Assembly: GCA_015055905.1 (NCBI GenBank)
Contig: SVHI01000007.1
Location: 1 to 59,607, forward strand
From: Clostridiales bacterium
GTDB taxonomy: Bacteria > Bacillota > Clostridia > Christensenellales > UBA1242
Reading direction: 5' to 3'
DNA length: 59,607 bases
Positions 27,035 through 35,720 of the stretch are shown in pieces. The translations under genes were made by a program, and so were the position numbers. Under the pieces are notes generated by a model that had not been told where the DNA came from, made no database searches, and saw nothing but the letters and a program-made list of their open reading frames with translations. Each line of letters starts with the position of its first letter. Position 1 is the stretch's first letter.

Positions 27035-28159
27035 AATAAAAAATCTAATGTTTTGCATTTTTTTGCGTTAAAAATAATGGCAGGCTTGCTTTGTTTTTGT
27101 ATGTTGTTTTTGGGTGTAATTAATCCAATTTCGCTAAAAACGACAGAGACTTTGTCTTGCAGTAAAGTTGCAGAAGCCACATTTCCTAGTTTTCAAAAGA
27201 TTATAAAAACCTTGTTTAAAAAAGAGGAAAAGAAAGAACCAGTAACACAAAAAACTTATGTGTATTTGGGTGGGTTTCCGCTTGGGTTTACAATAAGTTG
27301 TTCGGGGGTTGTGGTCATTGCGATTTCGAATGAAAACGTCATTAACTTGAAAGAGGGTGACATTATTAAAAAGATTGAAGGGAGTGATATTTCAAGCGCG
27401 GCAGAAATTTCAAAACTAATTAATAGCGTGGGGTTTAAAAGCGGGGAACTTGAACTTGTTATTGATAGAAAAGGAACAGAGGAACTTGCAAAACTCACAC
27501 CGCAAATAGACAGTGTGACAGGAAAGAAAAAACTTGGAATTTGGATTAGAGATAATTCTGCGGGAGTTGGAACAGTTACTTATATTCGAAAGGATAACTT
27601 TAGGTTTGGGGCTCTCGGTCACCCAGTTTGTGACATTGACACTGGAGCGATTATGCCAGTTTCTTCAGGAAACATATTTAAGTGTAATATTGTTGGTTAC
27701 AAAAAGGGTGAAAAGGGTTCACCTGGAGAACTAAAAGGATTGTTTTTAAGGAATGGTAGCATTCTTGGTTCTCTTGACAAAAACAACGAGTTTGGGGTTT
27801 ATGGAAATTTCCACGAAAAATATTTAGAGAAACTTAACACGGAAGTTGTTGAAGTTGCAGGAAAGAATGAAGTAAAAAGTGGAAAGGCACAAATTAGATG
27901 CACGATTGATGGTTGCGAACCAGCGTTTTATGACATTGAGATTGTTAAAACATATTTTCAATCACAAAAAAGCAATAAGAGTATGTTTATTCGAGTTACT
28001 GACAAAAGACTGCTTGAGAGCACAGGTGGAATCGTTCAAGGAATGAGCGGAAGCCCGATAATTCAAAACGGAAAACTTGTTGGTGCGGTTACTCACGTTT
28101 TTGTGTCAGACCCAACCAAAGGTTATGGAGTTTATGCGGATTGGATGCTTGATAATTAA
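27020..28159 (+). CDS. spoIVB: SpoIVB peptidase (S55); start may be the ATG at 27077
   Basis: PDZ-like domain, FGALGHPVCDIDTGAIMPV, QGMSGSPIIQNGKLVGAVTHVFV. Confidence 0.93.
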   Translation: MSGFFNKKSNVLHFFALKIMAGLLCFCMLFLGVINPISLKTTETLSCSKVAEATFPSFQKIIKTLFKKEEKKEPVTQKTYVYLGGFPLGFTISCSGVVVIAISNENVINLKEGDIIKKIEGSDISSAAEISKLINSVGFKSGELELVIDRKGTEELAKLTPQIDSVTGKKKLGIWIRDNSAGVGTVTYIRKDNFRFGALGHPVCDIDTGAIMPVSSGNIFKCNIVGYKKGEKGSPGELKGLFLRNGSILGSLDKNNEFGVYGNFHEKYLEKLNTEVVEVAGKNEVKSGKAQIRCTIDGCEPAFYDIEIVKTYFQSQKSNKSMFIRVTDKRLLESTGGIVQGMSGSPIIQNGKLVGAVTHVFVSDPTKGYGVYADWMLDN

Positions 28160-28163
28160 TAAT

Positions 28164-28193
28164 GTTCAAAATTATTCAAAATTGTTCAATTAT
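28164..28193 (+). repeat. three 10-bp direct repeats upstream of the spo0A-like promoter
   Basis: GTTCAAAATT / ATTCAAAATT / GTTCAATTAT in tandem. Confidence 0.7.
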
Positions 28194-28195
28194 TG

Positions 28196-28223
28196 TTGAT
28201 TTTTGTCGATTTATGAGTATAAT
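28196..28223 (+). promoter_or_regulatory. promoter of spo0A-like gene with 0A-like box (TGTCGAT, 28204-28210) in the spacer
   Basis: TTGATT-16 bp-TATAAT; TTTGTCGAT resembles the TGTCGAA 0A box. Confidence 0.6.
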
Positions 28224-28230
28224 CTTTGAT

Positions 28231-28710
28231 ATGGACGAATTACAATCTTATTTAAACATTAACATTACATATAGAGACTATTATATTGAACATAACGATG
28301 ACCTTGAAAGCGAAGAACTGACTGCCGAAAAGTTTTATATAAGCGTTAGTGAAGACCTTGACATCGTTTTGAATAACCTTAACATTTTGCCAAGCAAGAC
28401 AGGATATTTGTTTTGGAAAGATGCTGTGTTTTTGTATTTGTTTTCAAGCAAGGCGAAGATTAGTATTTGCAAGGATATTTATCCAGCGATTGCTAAAAAG
28501 CACGAGACCACAACAATGTGCGTTGATAGGGCTATGAGAAGATGTTTTGAAAACGTTTTATATTATGCGTCAAAAAACGAGCATAATTATATTTGTCTGT
28601 ATTTAAAAAATGCGTTGTTGTTTCCACGCAACAGCGAAATTATTGTTAAACTGGTGGAATTAATTTCATCGAAAAAGTTTCAAGAAAACAAGTTAAAACT
28701 GGCAATCTAG
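28231..28710 (+). CDS. Spo0A C-terminal-domain protein without receiver domain
   Basis: Downstream of spoIVB; LPSKTGYLFWKDAVFLYLF..ICKDIYPAIAKKHETTTMCVDRAMRRCFENVLY..PRNSEIIVKLVELI matches the Spo0A_C pattern (HIKGY.YLREAI..ITK.LYPDIAKKFNTT.SRVERAIRHAIEVAW...PTNSEFIAMVADKL). Confidence 0.85.
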   Translation: MDELQSYLNINITYRDYYIEHNDDLESEELTAEKFYISVSEDLDIVLNNLNILPSKTGYLFWKDAVFLYLFSSKAKISICKDIYPAIAKKHETTTMCVDRAMRRCFENVLYYASKNEHNYICLYLKNALLFPRNSEIIVKLVELISSKKFQENKLKLAI

Positions 28711-28731
28711 TTTTAACTTGTTTTTATTTTT
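28688..28731 (+). terminator. terminator with 5' arm inside the spo0A-like coding sequence
   Basis: ACAAGTTAAAACT-GGCAATCT-AGTTTTAACTTGT TTTTATTTTT, 13-bp perfect stem. Confidence 0.85.
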
Positions 28732-28745
28732 GCATAAGATATAAT

Positions 28746-29363
28746 GTGAAAACAAAATTGAATTTATTTGACATTAAGTGCTATTTTGAAAAACGCAAGA
28801 AAACATATTTGCTGGCGTTTGGGTTTATTGTGGTTGGTATTATTGTTGGAATTTTTATTGCGACATCAAGCGAGAGATATTTGTCGCTTTTAAAATCTAG
28901 CGACAAAACCTTGTTTGATTACATTAACGGAAAGATTAGTTTTTCAAAACAATTTTTTAGTTTGTTTTTAAAGTTCTTTTTGCCAATGGTGGTTGTTTTT
29001 GTTGTGTGCCTAAGTTCATACTCGTCATTTTTGGGTTTTGTGTTTTTGGCATATAATGGTGTTTTGTTTTTCCTTAACACTTACGCAATTATTGCTGAGT
29101 TTGGAATAACGGGTGTGCTTAGTTTTGTGTTTTTGATTTTGCCAACAAACTTATTACTTTTTGCGGTGCTAATTTTCTTTTTTGAGGTTTGTTGTTCTAG
29201 GTGTAAAATGGCAAAGTCTTATCGAAACGCATTTTATGGTTTTGGTGAGACGGAGTTTTGGTTTAAACTTTTGCTTGGTGTGATTGTTGGGTTTATTGCA
29301 GCGTTTGTTTTAACTTTTGTGTTTTTGATTGTTTTGAAAAGCCATATTTTTATGATTTATTAA
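28746..29363 (+). CDS. spoIIM: SpoIIM-like stage II sporulation membrane protein
   Basis: multi-TM ~205 aa protein with SpoIIM-like C-terminus; located after the spo0A-like gene and before dac, a common Clostridia order. Confidence 0.7.
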   Translation: MKTKLNLFDIKCYFEKRKKTYLLAFGFIVVGIIVGIFIATSSERYLSLLKSSDKTLFDYINGKISFSKQFFSLFLKFFLPMVVVFVVCLSSYSSFLGFVFLAYNGVLFFLNTYAIIAEFGITGVLSFVFLILPTNLLLFAVLIFFFEVCCSRCKMAKSYRNAFYGFGETEFWFKLLLGVIVGFIAAFVLTFVFLIVLKSHIFMIY

Positions 29364-29417
29364 TTTTTTACATATTTTTACAAAATTAGACAAATAATAC
29401 AGGTAAGGAGAAATTTT

Positions 29418-30572
29418 ATGAAAAAAACTATCTGTTTTATTTTGTTTGTTTTTATGCTTGCATTTGGCTTGGTTGTTCCTATGCCAGAGACGACTGCGTT
29501 TGCAGAAAACGCGATGCCAGAAATAACATCAAAGTCGGCTTATCTTGTTGACTATCAAACGGGAACTGTTGTCTTTGAAAAGAATGCTGACGAGAGACTT
29601 CCTATTGCGTCAATGACAAAACTTGCATCGCTTTCGGTGGTGTTTGATTATTTGTCAAAGGGCATTATTAAAGAAAATGATTTAGTCACTGTTACGGAAA
29701 CTGCTGCCGCTGTTGGTGGGTCATCTGCATTTTTGGATGCGGGCTCAAGGTATAAGGTTTGTGACCTTATAAAAACGGTTGTGATTGCATCGGCAAATGA
29801 CAGCACTGTTGCGCTTGCGGAGTTTGTTGCTGGAAGTGAAGAGACTTTTGTGTCAAAGATGAATAAACTTTCAAATTCACTTAGACTTGAAAATACAAAC
29901 TTTGTTAACTCTACGGGGTTGCCTGCAGAAAACCATTATTCGTCGGCAAAGGATATGGTTGAAATTTATAAAACGGTTTGCAACAATCCGTTATATAAAA
30001 AGTATTCAAAAGTTTGGATGGAAGACTTTGTTCACCCAAGTGGGAGAAAGACAGGGCTGGTTAACACAAACAGGCTCGTTAAGACCTTTGACGGAATTGA
30101 AGGCGGAAAGACAGGCTACACAGACAAAGCCAAGTTTTGTTTAACCGCGTCTGCCTCAAGAGGAAACACAAGACTTGTGGGTGTTGTAATTGGGGCAACT
30201 GATAGCAAGACAAGGTTTGCAGAAATGAGCAAACTTTTCAGTTTTGGTTTTGCAAACTTTGAAACAAAGGTTATTGTTAACGGAGATGTTCCAATCTCGG
30301 TTGCAAGTGCAAAAAACGGAAAGAATAACGCTACCGTTTATCCAGAAAAGTCGATTGTTAGGTTTATGCCAAAAAGCGAAAACTTGGAACTTTCAACAGA
30401 CTATGAAATTTATGAAATAAAAGCACCGCTTTCAAAGGGTGAAGTTGTTGGAAAAATGTTTGTGTTCGACAAAAATAATATGGTTGTTGATGAAGTGAAT
30501 CTTGTGACCGATACAGACATTCAAGAGGTTGGATTTAAAGAAAGACTTGAAAAAATTGTTGGATTATGGTAA
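29418..30572 (+). CDS. D-alanyl-D-alanine carboxypeptidase (DacF/DacB-like)
   Basis: signal peptide; SMTKL (SxxK), SAND, KTGYTDKAK motifs. Confidence 0.92.
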   Translation: MKKTICFILFVFMLAFGLVVPMPETTAFAENAMPEITSKSAYLVDYQTGTVVFEKNADERLPIASMTKLASLSVVFDYLSKGIIKENDLVTVTETAAAVGGSSAFLDAGSRYKVCDLIKTVVIASANDSTVALAEFVAGSEETFVSKMNKLSNSLRLENTNFVNSTGLPAENHYSSAKDMVEIYKTVCNNPLYKKYSKVWMEDFVHPSGRKTGLVNTNRLVKTFDGIEGGKTGYTDKAKFCLTASASRGNTRLVGVVIGATDSKTRFAEMSKLFSFGFANFETKVIVNGDVPISVASAKNGKNNATVYPEKSIVRFMPKSENLELSTDYEIYEIKAPLSKGEVVGKMFVFDKNNMVVDEVNLVTDTDIQEVGFKERLEKIVGLW

Positions 30573-30587
30573 AAGTAAGGGGTGATT

Positions 30588-30616
30588 TGGGCGATTTGTC
30601 TCAAATTGCCTTTTTA
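30588..30616 (+). terminator. Rho-independent terminator
   Basis: GGCGATTTG-TCT-CAAATTGCC TTTTT. Confidence 0.75.
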
Positions 30617-30620
30617 TATT

Positions 30621-30649
30621 TTGACTTGGGTTGCTATTTTTGATATAAT
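30621..30649 (+). promoter_or_regulatory. promoter for M50-scpAB
   Basis: TTGACT-17 bp-TATAAT. Confidence 0.75.
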
Positions 30650-30668
30650 CAACCTGTAGGAGACTGAT

Positions 30669-31343
30669 ATGCTATTTTTAAGTGGACTAGGTTCAGGTTT
30701 TGTTGAAGTATTTCTTGCAATAATAGCGCTTTTGATGGCGGTGTTTGTTGCAATTCCTTTTCACGAGTTTGCTCACGCGTTTGCTGCAAAACGTGAAGGT
30801 GACTATACAGCAACTGCTTGCAAAAGATGCACCCTCAGGGGTTTGGCTCACGTTGACTGGACAGGCTTTTTGATGATGTTTTTGTTCGGTTTTGGTTGGG
30901 CAAAACCAGTTCCTGTTGATGAGAGGAATTATAGACGCGGAAACAAGAGCAAGTTTATTGTTTCGATTGCTGGCGTTTTGATGAATATTGCGCTCGGCAT
31001 TGGGTTCTTGTTCATCTATATGTTGATTTATAAATTCTTCCCGGATTTTTATTACACTTCAACATTTGGATATTTGCTTGAGATGTTTTTGTTCTATTCA
31101 ATTTCACTCAACTTTGGTTTGGCACTTTTCAATCTTTTGCCAATTTATCCACTTGATGGGTTTAATATTATTGAAAGTTTCTCAAGAAGAGAAAATGGAT
31201 TCTTGCAATTTATGAAAAGATATTCATTCTTCTTCTTTGTGCTTATTATGATAACTGGTTTCTATGACATTGTTTACGGAAAGGTTATCAATGCTTTAAT
31301 GAATGGACTTATTAAACTTTTTAGTATGATGTTGGGAATGTAG
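30669..31343 (+). CDS. site-2 protease family protein (M50)
   Basis: IPFHEFAHAFAAKREGD; LLPIYPLDGFNI. Confidence 0.9.
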   Translation: MLFLSGLGSGFVEVFLAIIALLMAVFVAIPFHEFAHAFAAKREGDYTATACKRCTLRGLAHVDWTGFLMMFLFGFGWAKPVPVDERNYRRGNKSKFIVSIAGVLMNIALGIGFLFIYMLIYKFFPDFYYTSTFGYLLEMFLFYSISLNFGLALFNLLPIYPLDGFNIIESFSRRENGFLQFMKRYSFFFFVLIMITGFYDIVYGKVINALMNGLIKLFSMMLGM

Positions 31344-32231
31344 ATGGAAGAAATTTTAGAAAATACAAAAGAAGAAGTTGTTTCACAGGAACCTGCAAAA
31401 GAGGTTCCAGTTTTTGATGTGACAAAACTTGATAAAAAGTCACTTGAAATTTTGGAAGAAACAGAAGAAGATGATTATAAATTCAAGATTGACCAATTTG
31501 AAGGTCCTCTTGACCTTTTGCTTCACTTGATAAAGCTTACTAAAATTGATATCTGTGACATCTTTTTGTCGGACATCACCGAGCAATATCTTGAAATGAT
31601 GAAAGACATTGATGACGTTGATGTTGAAAAGGCGAGCGAGTTTATTAATATGTCGGCAACACTTCTTGAAATCAAGTCAAAGCACTTGCTTCCTCGAGAT
31701 GAAGAACTTGAACCAGAGGAAGACCCTGAACAAAGACTTATTCGTCAAATTGAAGAGTATAAACTTTTCAAAGAACAAGGCGAAGTTTTGGCTAAGATTG
31801 AAGATGTTAATCGTTTTTATAAAAAGCCAGACAACTCAGTTGGTGAGTTTAAGTATGAACTTCCTGACAAACTTTCAGTTGATGCTCTTGTTAAAGCGTT
31901 CACTGATATTATGCAAAAAATGACAATCAAAGCAGAGGTTGTTCAAGAAAAGAAAATTGAAAAAGAACGTTTTACCGTTGCGCAAAAAATTAGCCAAATC
32001 AAAGACTGGCTTATTACAAAAGAAAAGTTTAGATTTAGTGAACTTTTTGATGGAAGCCATTCAAGAAATGAGGTAATCAACACATTTTTGGCGCTCCTTG
32101 AACTTTTGAAAAGACAATATATAACAGTTTGTCAAAACGAACTTTTTAGTGATATTGATATTGTTAGAAATGAAGACGAAAGTGCTAGGCTTCAAGAAGA
32201 GCCTGCTAGTGAATTTGACGGAGAAGAATAA
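31344..32231 (+). CDS. scpA: segregation and condensation protein A
   Basis: YKFKIDQFEGPLDLLLHLIKLTKIDICDIFLSDITEQYL. Confidence 0.95.
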   Translation: MEEILENTKEEVVSQEPAKEVPVFDVTKLDKKSLEILEETEEDDYKFKIDQFEGPLDLLLHLIKLTKIDICDIFLSDITEQYLEMMKDIDDVDVEKASEFINMSATLLEIKSKHLLPRDEELEPEEDPEQRLIRQIEEYKLFKEQGEVLAKIEDVNRFYKKPDNSVGEFKYELPDKLSVDALVKAFTDIMQKMTIKAEVVQEKKIEKERFTVAQKISQIKDWLITKEKFRFSELFDGSHSRNEVINTFLALLELLKRQYITVCQNELFSDIDIVRNEDESARLQEEPASEFDGEE

Positions 32232-32878
32232 TGGAAAATTTAGAAAGTGTAATTGAGAGTGTTGTTTTTGTTGCAGGTGAGCCTGTTTTGATTTCAGACC
32301 TCTGTGTAAAATTTGATGTAAAACAAAAACAAATTGAAAAAGCAGTTCAAAAACTTCAAGAAAAATATAATGCCGAAAGCGGTATACAATTATTATGTTT
32401 TAATAACAAATTGCAATTCGCTTCAAACCCAAAGAATGTTGATGCTGTTTCTGCGGTTTTAAACCCAATTAGACAAAGAAACTTGACAAAAGCGACTCTT
32501 GAAACTGTTGCAATCATTGCATATAAACAACCAGTTACAAGACTTGAAATTGAAGAAATTCGTGGTGTTAACTCTGACTATGCAATTAATATTTTGCTTG
32601 AACATAAGCTCATTGAAGTTGTTGGTCACAAAGATGCAGTTGGAAGACCTTCTCTTTTTGGAACAACTGATGAGTTTTTGAAAAGATTTGATATCTCAGC
32701 AGTAGGCGAACTTCCAAAATATGAAGACCTTATGGCACAAATTGAAAAGATTAAAGAAAATTATTCTGAAGCGTTGTTTAACAGATTTGAACCAGTGGCT
32801 CCAGTTGAAGAAGACCTCGATAAAAAACTTGCTGAAATCAATAAGACTGAAACACCTAAAAATGACGAAGATTTATAA
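32231..32878 (+). CDS. scpB: segregation and condensation protein B
   Basis: LETVAIIAYKQPVTRLEIEEIRGVNSDYAINILLEHKLIEVVGHKDAVGRPSLFGTT. Confidence 0.95.
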   Translation: MENLESVIESVVFVAGEPVLISDLCVKFDVKQKQIEKAVQKLQEKYNAESGIQLLCFNNKLQFASNPKNVDAVSAVLNPIRQRNLTKATLETVAIIAYKQPVTRLEIEEIRGVNSDYAINILLEHKLIEVVGHKDAVGRPSLFGTTDEFLKRFDISAVGELPKYEDLMAQIEKIKENYSEALFNRFEPVAPVEEDLDKKLAEINKTETPKNDEDL

Positions 32879-32907
32879 TAAATAAAATTTAATATTTAAC
32901 ACAAACT

Positions 32908-33468
32908 ATGAGTATGCAAAAAGTGCTCATAGTTTTTTTTATAGTTTTTTTTGTGATTATGGTTTTGGTTTTTCCATTCAAAACGAGAGCAATGGCGCAT
33001 ATTAATTTTCTTGAACTTAAGTGTTTTTATTCAGTTAAAATTTGGATAGTTAAAATTTTGTGTGGTATGGCAAATCTTGAGAACGATAGACTAAATGTTT
33101 TTAATGAGAAAACTTTGTTTTCAGGTGACTTTGATGAAAAATTTAAGACCTTTGCAAAAATGGTTTTAGAGAAAATTGATGTGAAAAAAGTTGAACTATA
33201 TTTTTCGGGCGGGTTTGTGGATAATTCATTTTCGTCGGCAATAGTTTGCGGGTCGGTGCTCTCGATTGTTGAGTCAATTTATGGCTATTTGTCGCTAAAG
33301 TATGGAGACGTGAAAATGTATAAAGATATTGAGCCAACATTCAAAGAAGATAATCTTGAACTGACTGTTGATTTTGTTGCTAGCATTAGTGTTATTGGCT
33401 TAATTATTGCGGGAATAAAATCTAAAAGAGAATTAAAAAAATTAAAGGAGATGTATAATGAAAGATAA
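32908..33468 (+). CDS. DUF2953-like protein
   Basis: TM + soluble + TM layout immediately upstream of ytfJ. Confidence 0.55.
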   Translation: MSMQKVLIVFFIVFFVIMVLVFPFKTRAMAHINFLELKCFYSVKIWIVKILCGMANLENDRLNVFNEKTLFSGDFDEKFKTFAKMVLEKIDVKKVELYFSGGFVDNSFSSAIVCGSVLSIVESIYGYLSLKYGDVKMYKDIEPTFKEDNLELTVDFVASISVIGLIIAGIKSKRELKKLKEMYNER

Positions 33469-33865
33469 AATTTATGTGAACAAAATTAAAGATGTTATGA
33501 ACTCGGCTATGGAGAATATTAGACCGCTGATTGACGTTGATGTTGTGATAGGAAAAACGATTGAAAAAGATGGAGTTTCAATAATTCCGCTTTCAAAAGT
33601 AACAATGGGTTTTGTGTCTGGCGGTGGTGAATATTACTCCGAATTAAAAGAAATGAGAAGGGAAACAGAGTATCCGTTTTCAGGTGGTTCTGGTGGTGGT
33701 GTGTCGCTTCAACCTATTGGTTTTTTGATTATAAAACAAGGTTCGGTTGAAGTTGTTAAAATTGATTCAAAAAGTGCCGTCGAAAAGTTAATTGAGACCA
33801 TTCCTGATATTGCAAAGTTTGTTGGCAATGCAATTAGTGGGAATAAAGAAGATGAAGAAAAGTAA
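33458..33865 (+). CDS. ytfJ: GerW/YtfJ sporulation protein
   Basis: VVIGKTIEKDGVSIIPLSKVTMGFVSGGGEY...FSGGSGGGVSLQPIGFLII. Confidence 0.9.
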   Translation: MKDKIYVNKIKDVMNSAMENIRPLIDVDVVIGKTIEKDGVSIIPLSKVTMGFVSGGGEYYSELKEMRRETEYPFSGGSGGGVSLQPIGFLIIKQGSVEVVKIDSKSAVEKLIETIPDIAKFVGNAISGNKEDEEK

Positions 33866-34991
33866 AGTAATTGCATTATTTTTCGCGTTTTTTATAATGA
33901 TTTTGCAGTTTTTTAATGTAAAATGCGCTGTTTTTGCAGGTGCTTTGGCAGGTGGTAACGAAATAACAGATGCCAAGTCTTTTGTAACAATAGAGGCTTC
34001 GACTGGCAGGGTGTTATATGAAAAAGATAAAAACAAAAAACTGCCAATGGCAAGCACGACAAAAATTATTACGGCGATAGTTGCGCTTGAAAATCACAAG
34101 GACCTTGATAAAAAATATTTGATTACTAAAGAGATGACAGGTGTAGAAGGCTCAAGCATTTATCTTAAGGCTGGTGAGCATTTGTCGGTGAGAGATTTGC
34201 TCTATGGCTTGATGCTGCGTTCAGGTAATGACTCGGCGGTTGCTATTGCAATTATTGTTGGTGGAAGTGTTCAAAGATTTGTCCAAATGATGAATGAATT
34301 TTGTTTGAGAGTGGGTGCTGGTGACACGCATATTGTGACAGTGAATGGGCTTCACGATGATGAGCATTATTCAACTGCTGAGGACCTTGCAAAGATAACA
34401 GCCTACGCATATAAAAATGAAGAGTTTAAAACAATAGTTGGAACAAGGGAAAAAGTTATTTCAAGTGACCTTGACCAAACCTATAAATGCAGGTTGCTAA
34501 AAAATAAAAATAAACTTCTAAAGATGGTTGATGGCGCTGATGGTGTTAAGACTGGTTACACCAAAAAGGCAGGCAAGTGTTTTGTGGGGTCGGCTTGCAG
34601 AAATGGTATGAGAATAATTTGTGTTGCACTAGGTGCAAAAACGATGTTTGATGATTCTGCAAAATTTATTGAAAAAGCATTCAAAGAATATCGAATGGTG
34701 AAACTATTTAAGTCGGGCGAGATTGTTGGAGGGGAAACAAAAACGCAAAATGGTTCGATTTATTTGAAAAATGATATAATTTATCCGCTTTCTAGTGCTG
34801 AAATATCAAGAATTAATGCAAAAGCTGAAATTTTTGATAGTCCAAACAAAGATGGTGAGATTGGTGCTCTTGATTTTAGGATTGAAAATGACTTGCTTTT
34901 TTCTGTTAAATTATTTACTATTATAATAGAAAAGAATGGGGCTGAGAATGGGTTTAAATCTAGGCTTAGCAAAATTATTAAGTCATTCTAA
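33852..34991 (+). CDS. D-alanyl-D-alanine carboxypeptidase (second paralog)
   Basis: ASTTK, SGND, KTGYTKKAG motifs; overlaps ytfJ. Confidence 0.92.
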   Translation: MKKSKVIALFFAFFIMILQFFNVKCAVFAGALAGGNEITDAKSFVTIEASTGRVLYEKDKNKKLPMASTTKIITAIVALENHKDLDKKYLITKEMTGVEGSSIYLKAGEHLSVRDLLYGLMLRSGNDSAVAIAIIVGGSVQRFVQMMNEFCLRVGAGDTHIVTVNGLHDDEHYSTAEDLAKITAYAYKNEEFKTIVGTREKVISSDLDQTYKCRLLKNKNKLLKMVDGADGVKTGYTKKAGKCFVGSACRNGMRIICVALGAKTMFDDSAKFIEKAFKEYRMVKLFKSGEIVGGETKTQNGSIYLKNDIIYPLSSAEISRINAKAEIFDSPNKDGEIGALDFRIENDLLFSVKLFTIIIEKNGAENGFKSRLSKIIKSF

Positions 34992-35003
34992 TTTGAGGCA
35001 CTT

Positions 35004-35711
35004 ATGAGAATTAATAAATTTTTGGCAAGCACTGGTCTTGCTTCAAGAAGAAAATGTGAAGAATTTGTAATAAACGGCAGAGTTTCTGTTAATGGCAAGG
35101 TTGTGACTAACCTTGCTTTTGACGTGTCTGAAAATGACAAGGTTAAGGTTGATGGAACTCCTGTTTATGCTCCGCTAAAGTTTACATACCTTATGATGCA
35201 TAAGCCAAAGGGATATCTCACAACCGTTACTGATGATAGAGATAGAAAAACGGTTATGGAACTTTTGCCAGAAGAGTTTAAGATGTTGATGCCTGTTGGA
35301 AGACTTGACTATAACTCTGAGGGGCTTTTGCTTTTCACTAACGACGGAGATGTTGCTCAAAACATTATGCGTCCAGCAAAAGAAGTTGTGAAAACTTATT
35401 CGGTTCGTGTTGAGGGCGAAGTTTCAAGGCTTGATGCTGACGAAATGGAAAAAGGTGTTGAAACACTTGATGGAACAAAGTTTAAGCCTTGCAAGATTAC
35501 AATTATTGACACGAAAGAGAGAAAGACAAAACTTGAAGTTCAAATCACTGAAGGAAAGAATCGTGAAATTAGAAAGATTTTTGACAAGTTTGGTTATAAC
35601 GTTATTTTCCTTAAACGTGTTGCTATTGGAAAGATTAAACTCGGCGGGTTAACTAGAGGAACTTGCAGACTTCTTCGTCCAAGTGAAATTGAATATTTAA
35701 AATCTATCTAA
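35004..35711 (+). CDS. rluB: 23S rRNA pseudouridine synthase RluB/RsuA family
   Basis: RINKFLASTGLASRRKCEEFVINGRVSVNGKVV; PVGRLDYNSEGLLLFTNDG. Confidence 0.95.
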   Translation: MRINKFLASTGLASRRKCEEFVINGRVSVNGKVVTNLAFDVSENDKVKVDGTPVYAPLKFTYLMMHKPKGYLTTVTDDRDRKTVMELLPEEFKMLMPVGRLDYNSEGLLLFTNDGDVAQNIMRPAKEVVKTYSVRVEGEVSRLDADEMEKGVETLDGTKFKPCKITIIDTKERKTKLEVQITEGKNREIRKIFDKFGYNVIFLKRVAIGKIKLGGLTRGTCRLLRPSEIEYLKSI

Positions 35712-35720
35712 GGTGAAAAA

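Noticed and set aside
28162-28230. ATG 28162 as the start of the spo0A-like gene
   Set aside because: This stretch consists of 10-bp repeats and a -35/-10 promoter; ATG 28231 fits better.
29418-34991. Two Dac paralogs as a recent duplication
   Set aside because: The proteins differ widely outside the catalytic motifs and sit in distinct gene neighbourhoods; multiple Dac proteins are normal in spore-formers.
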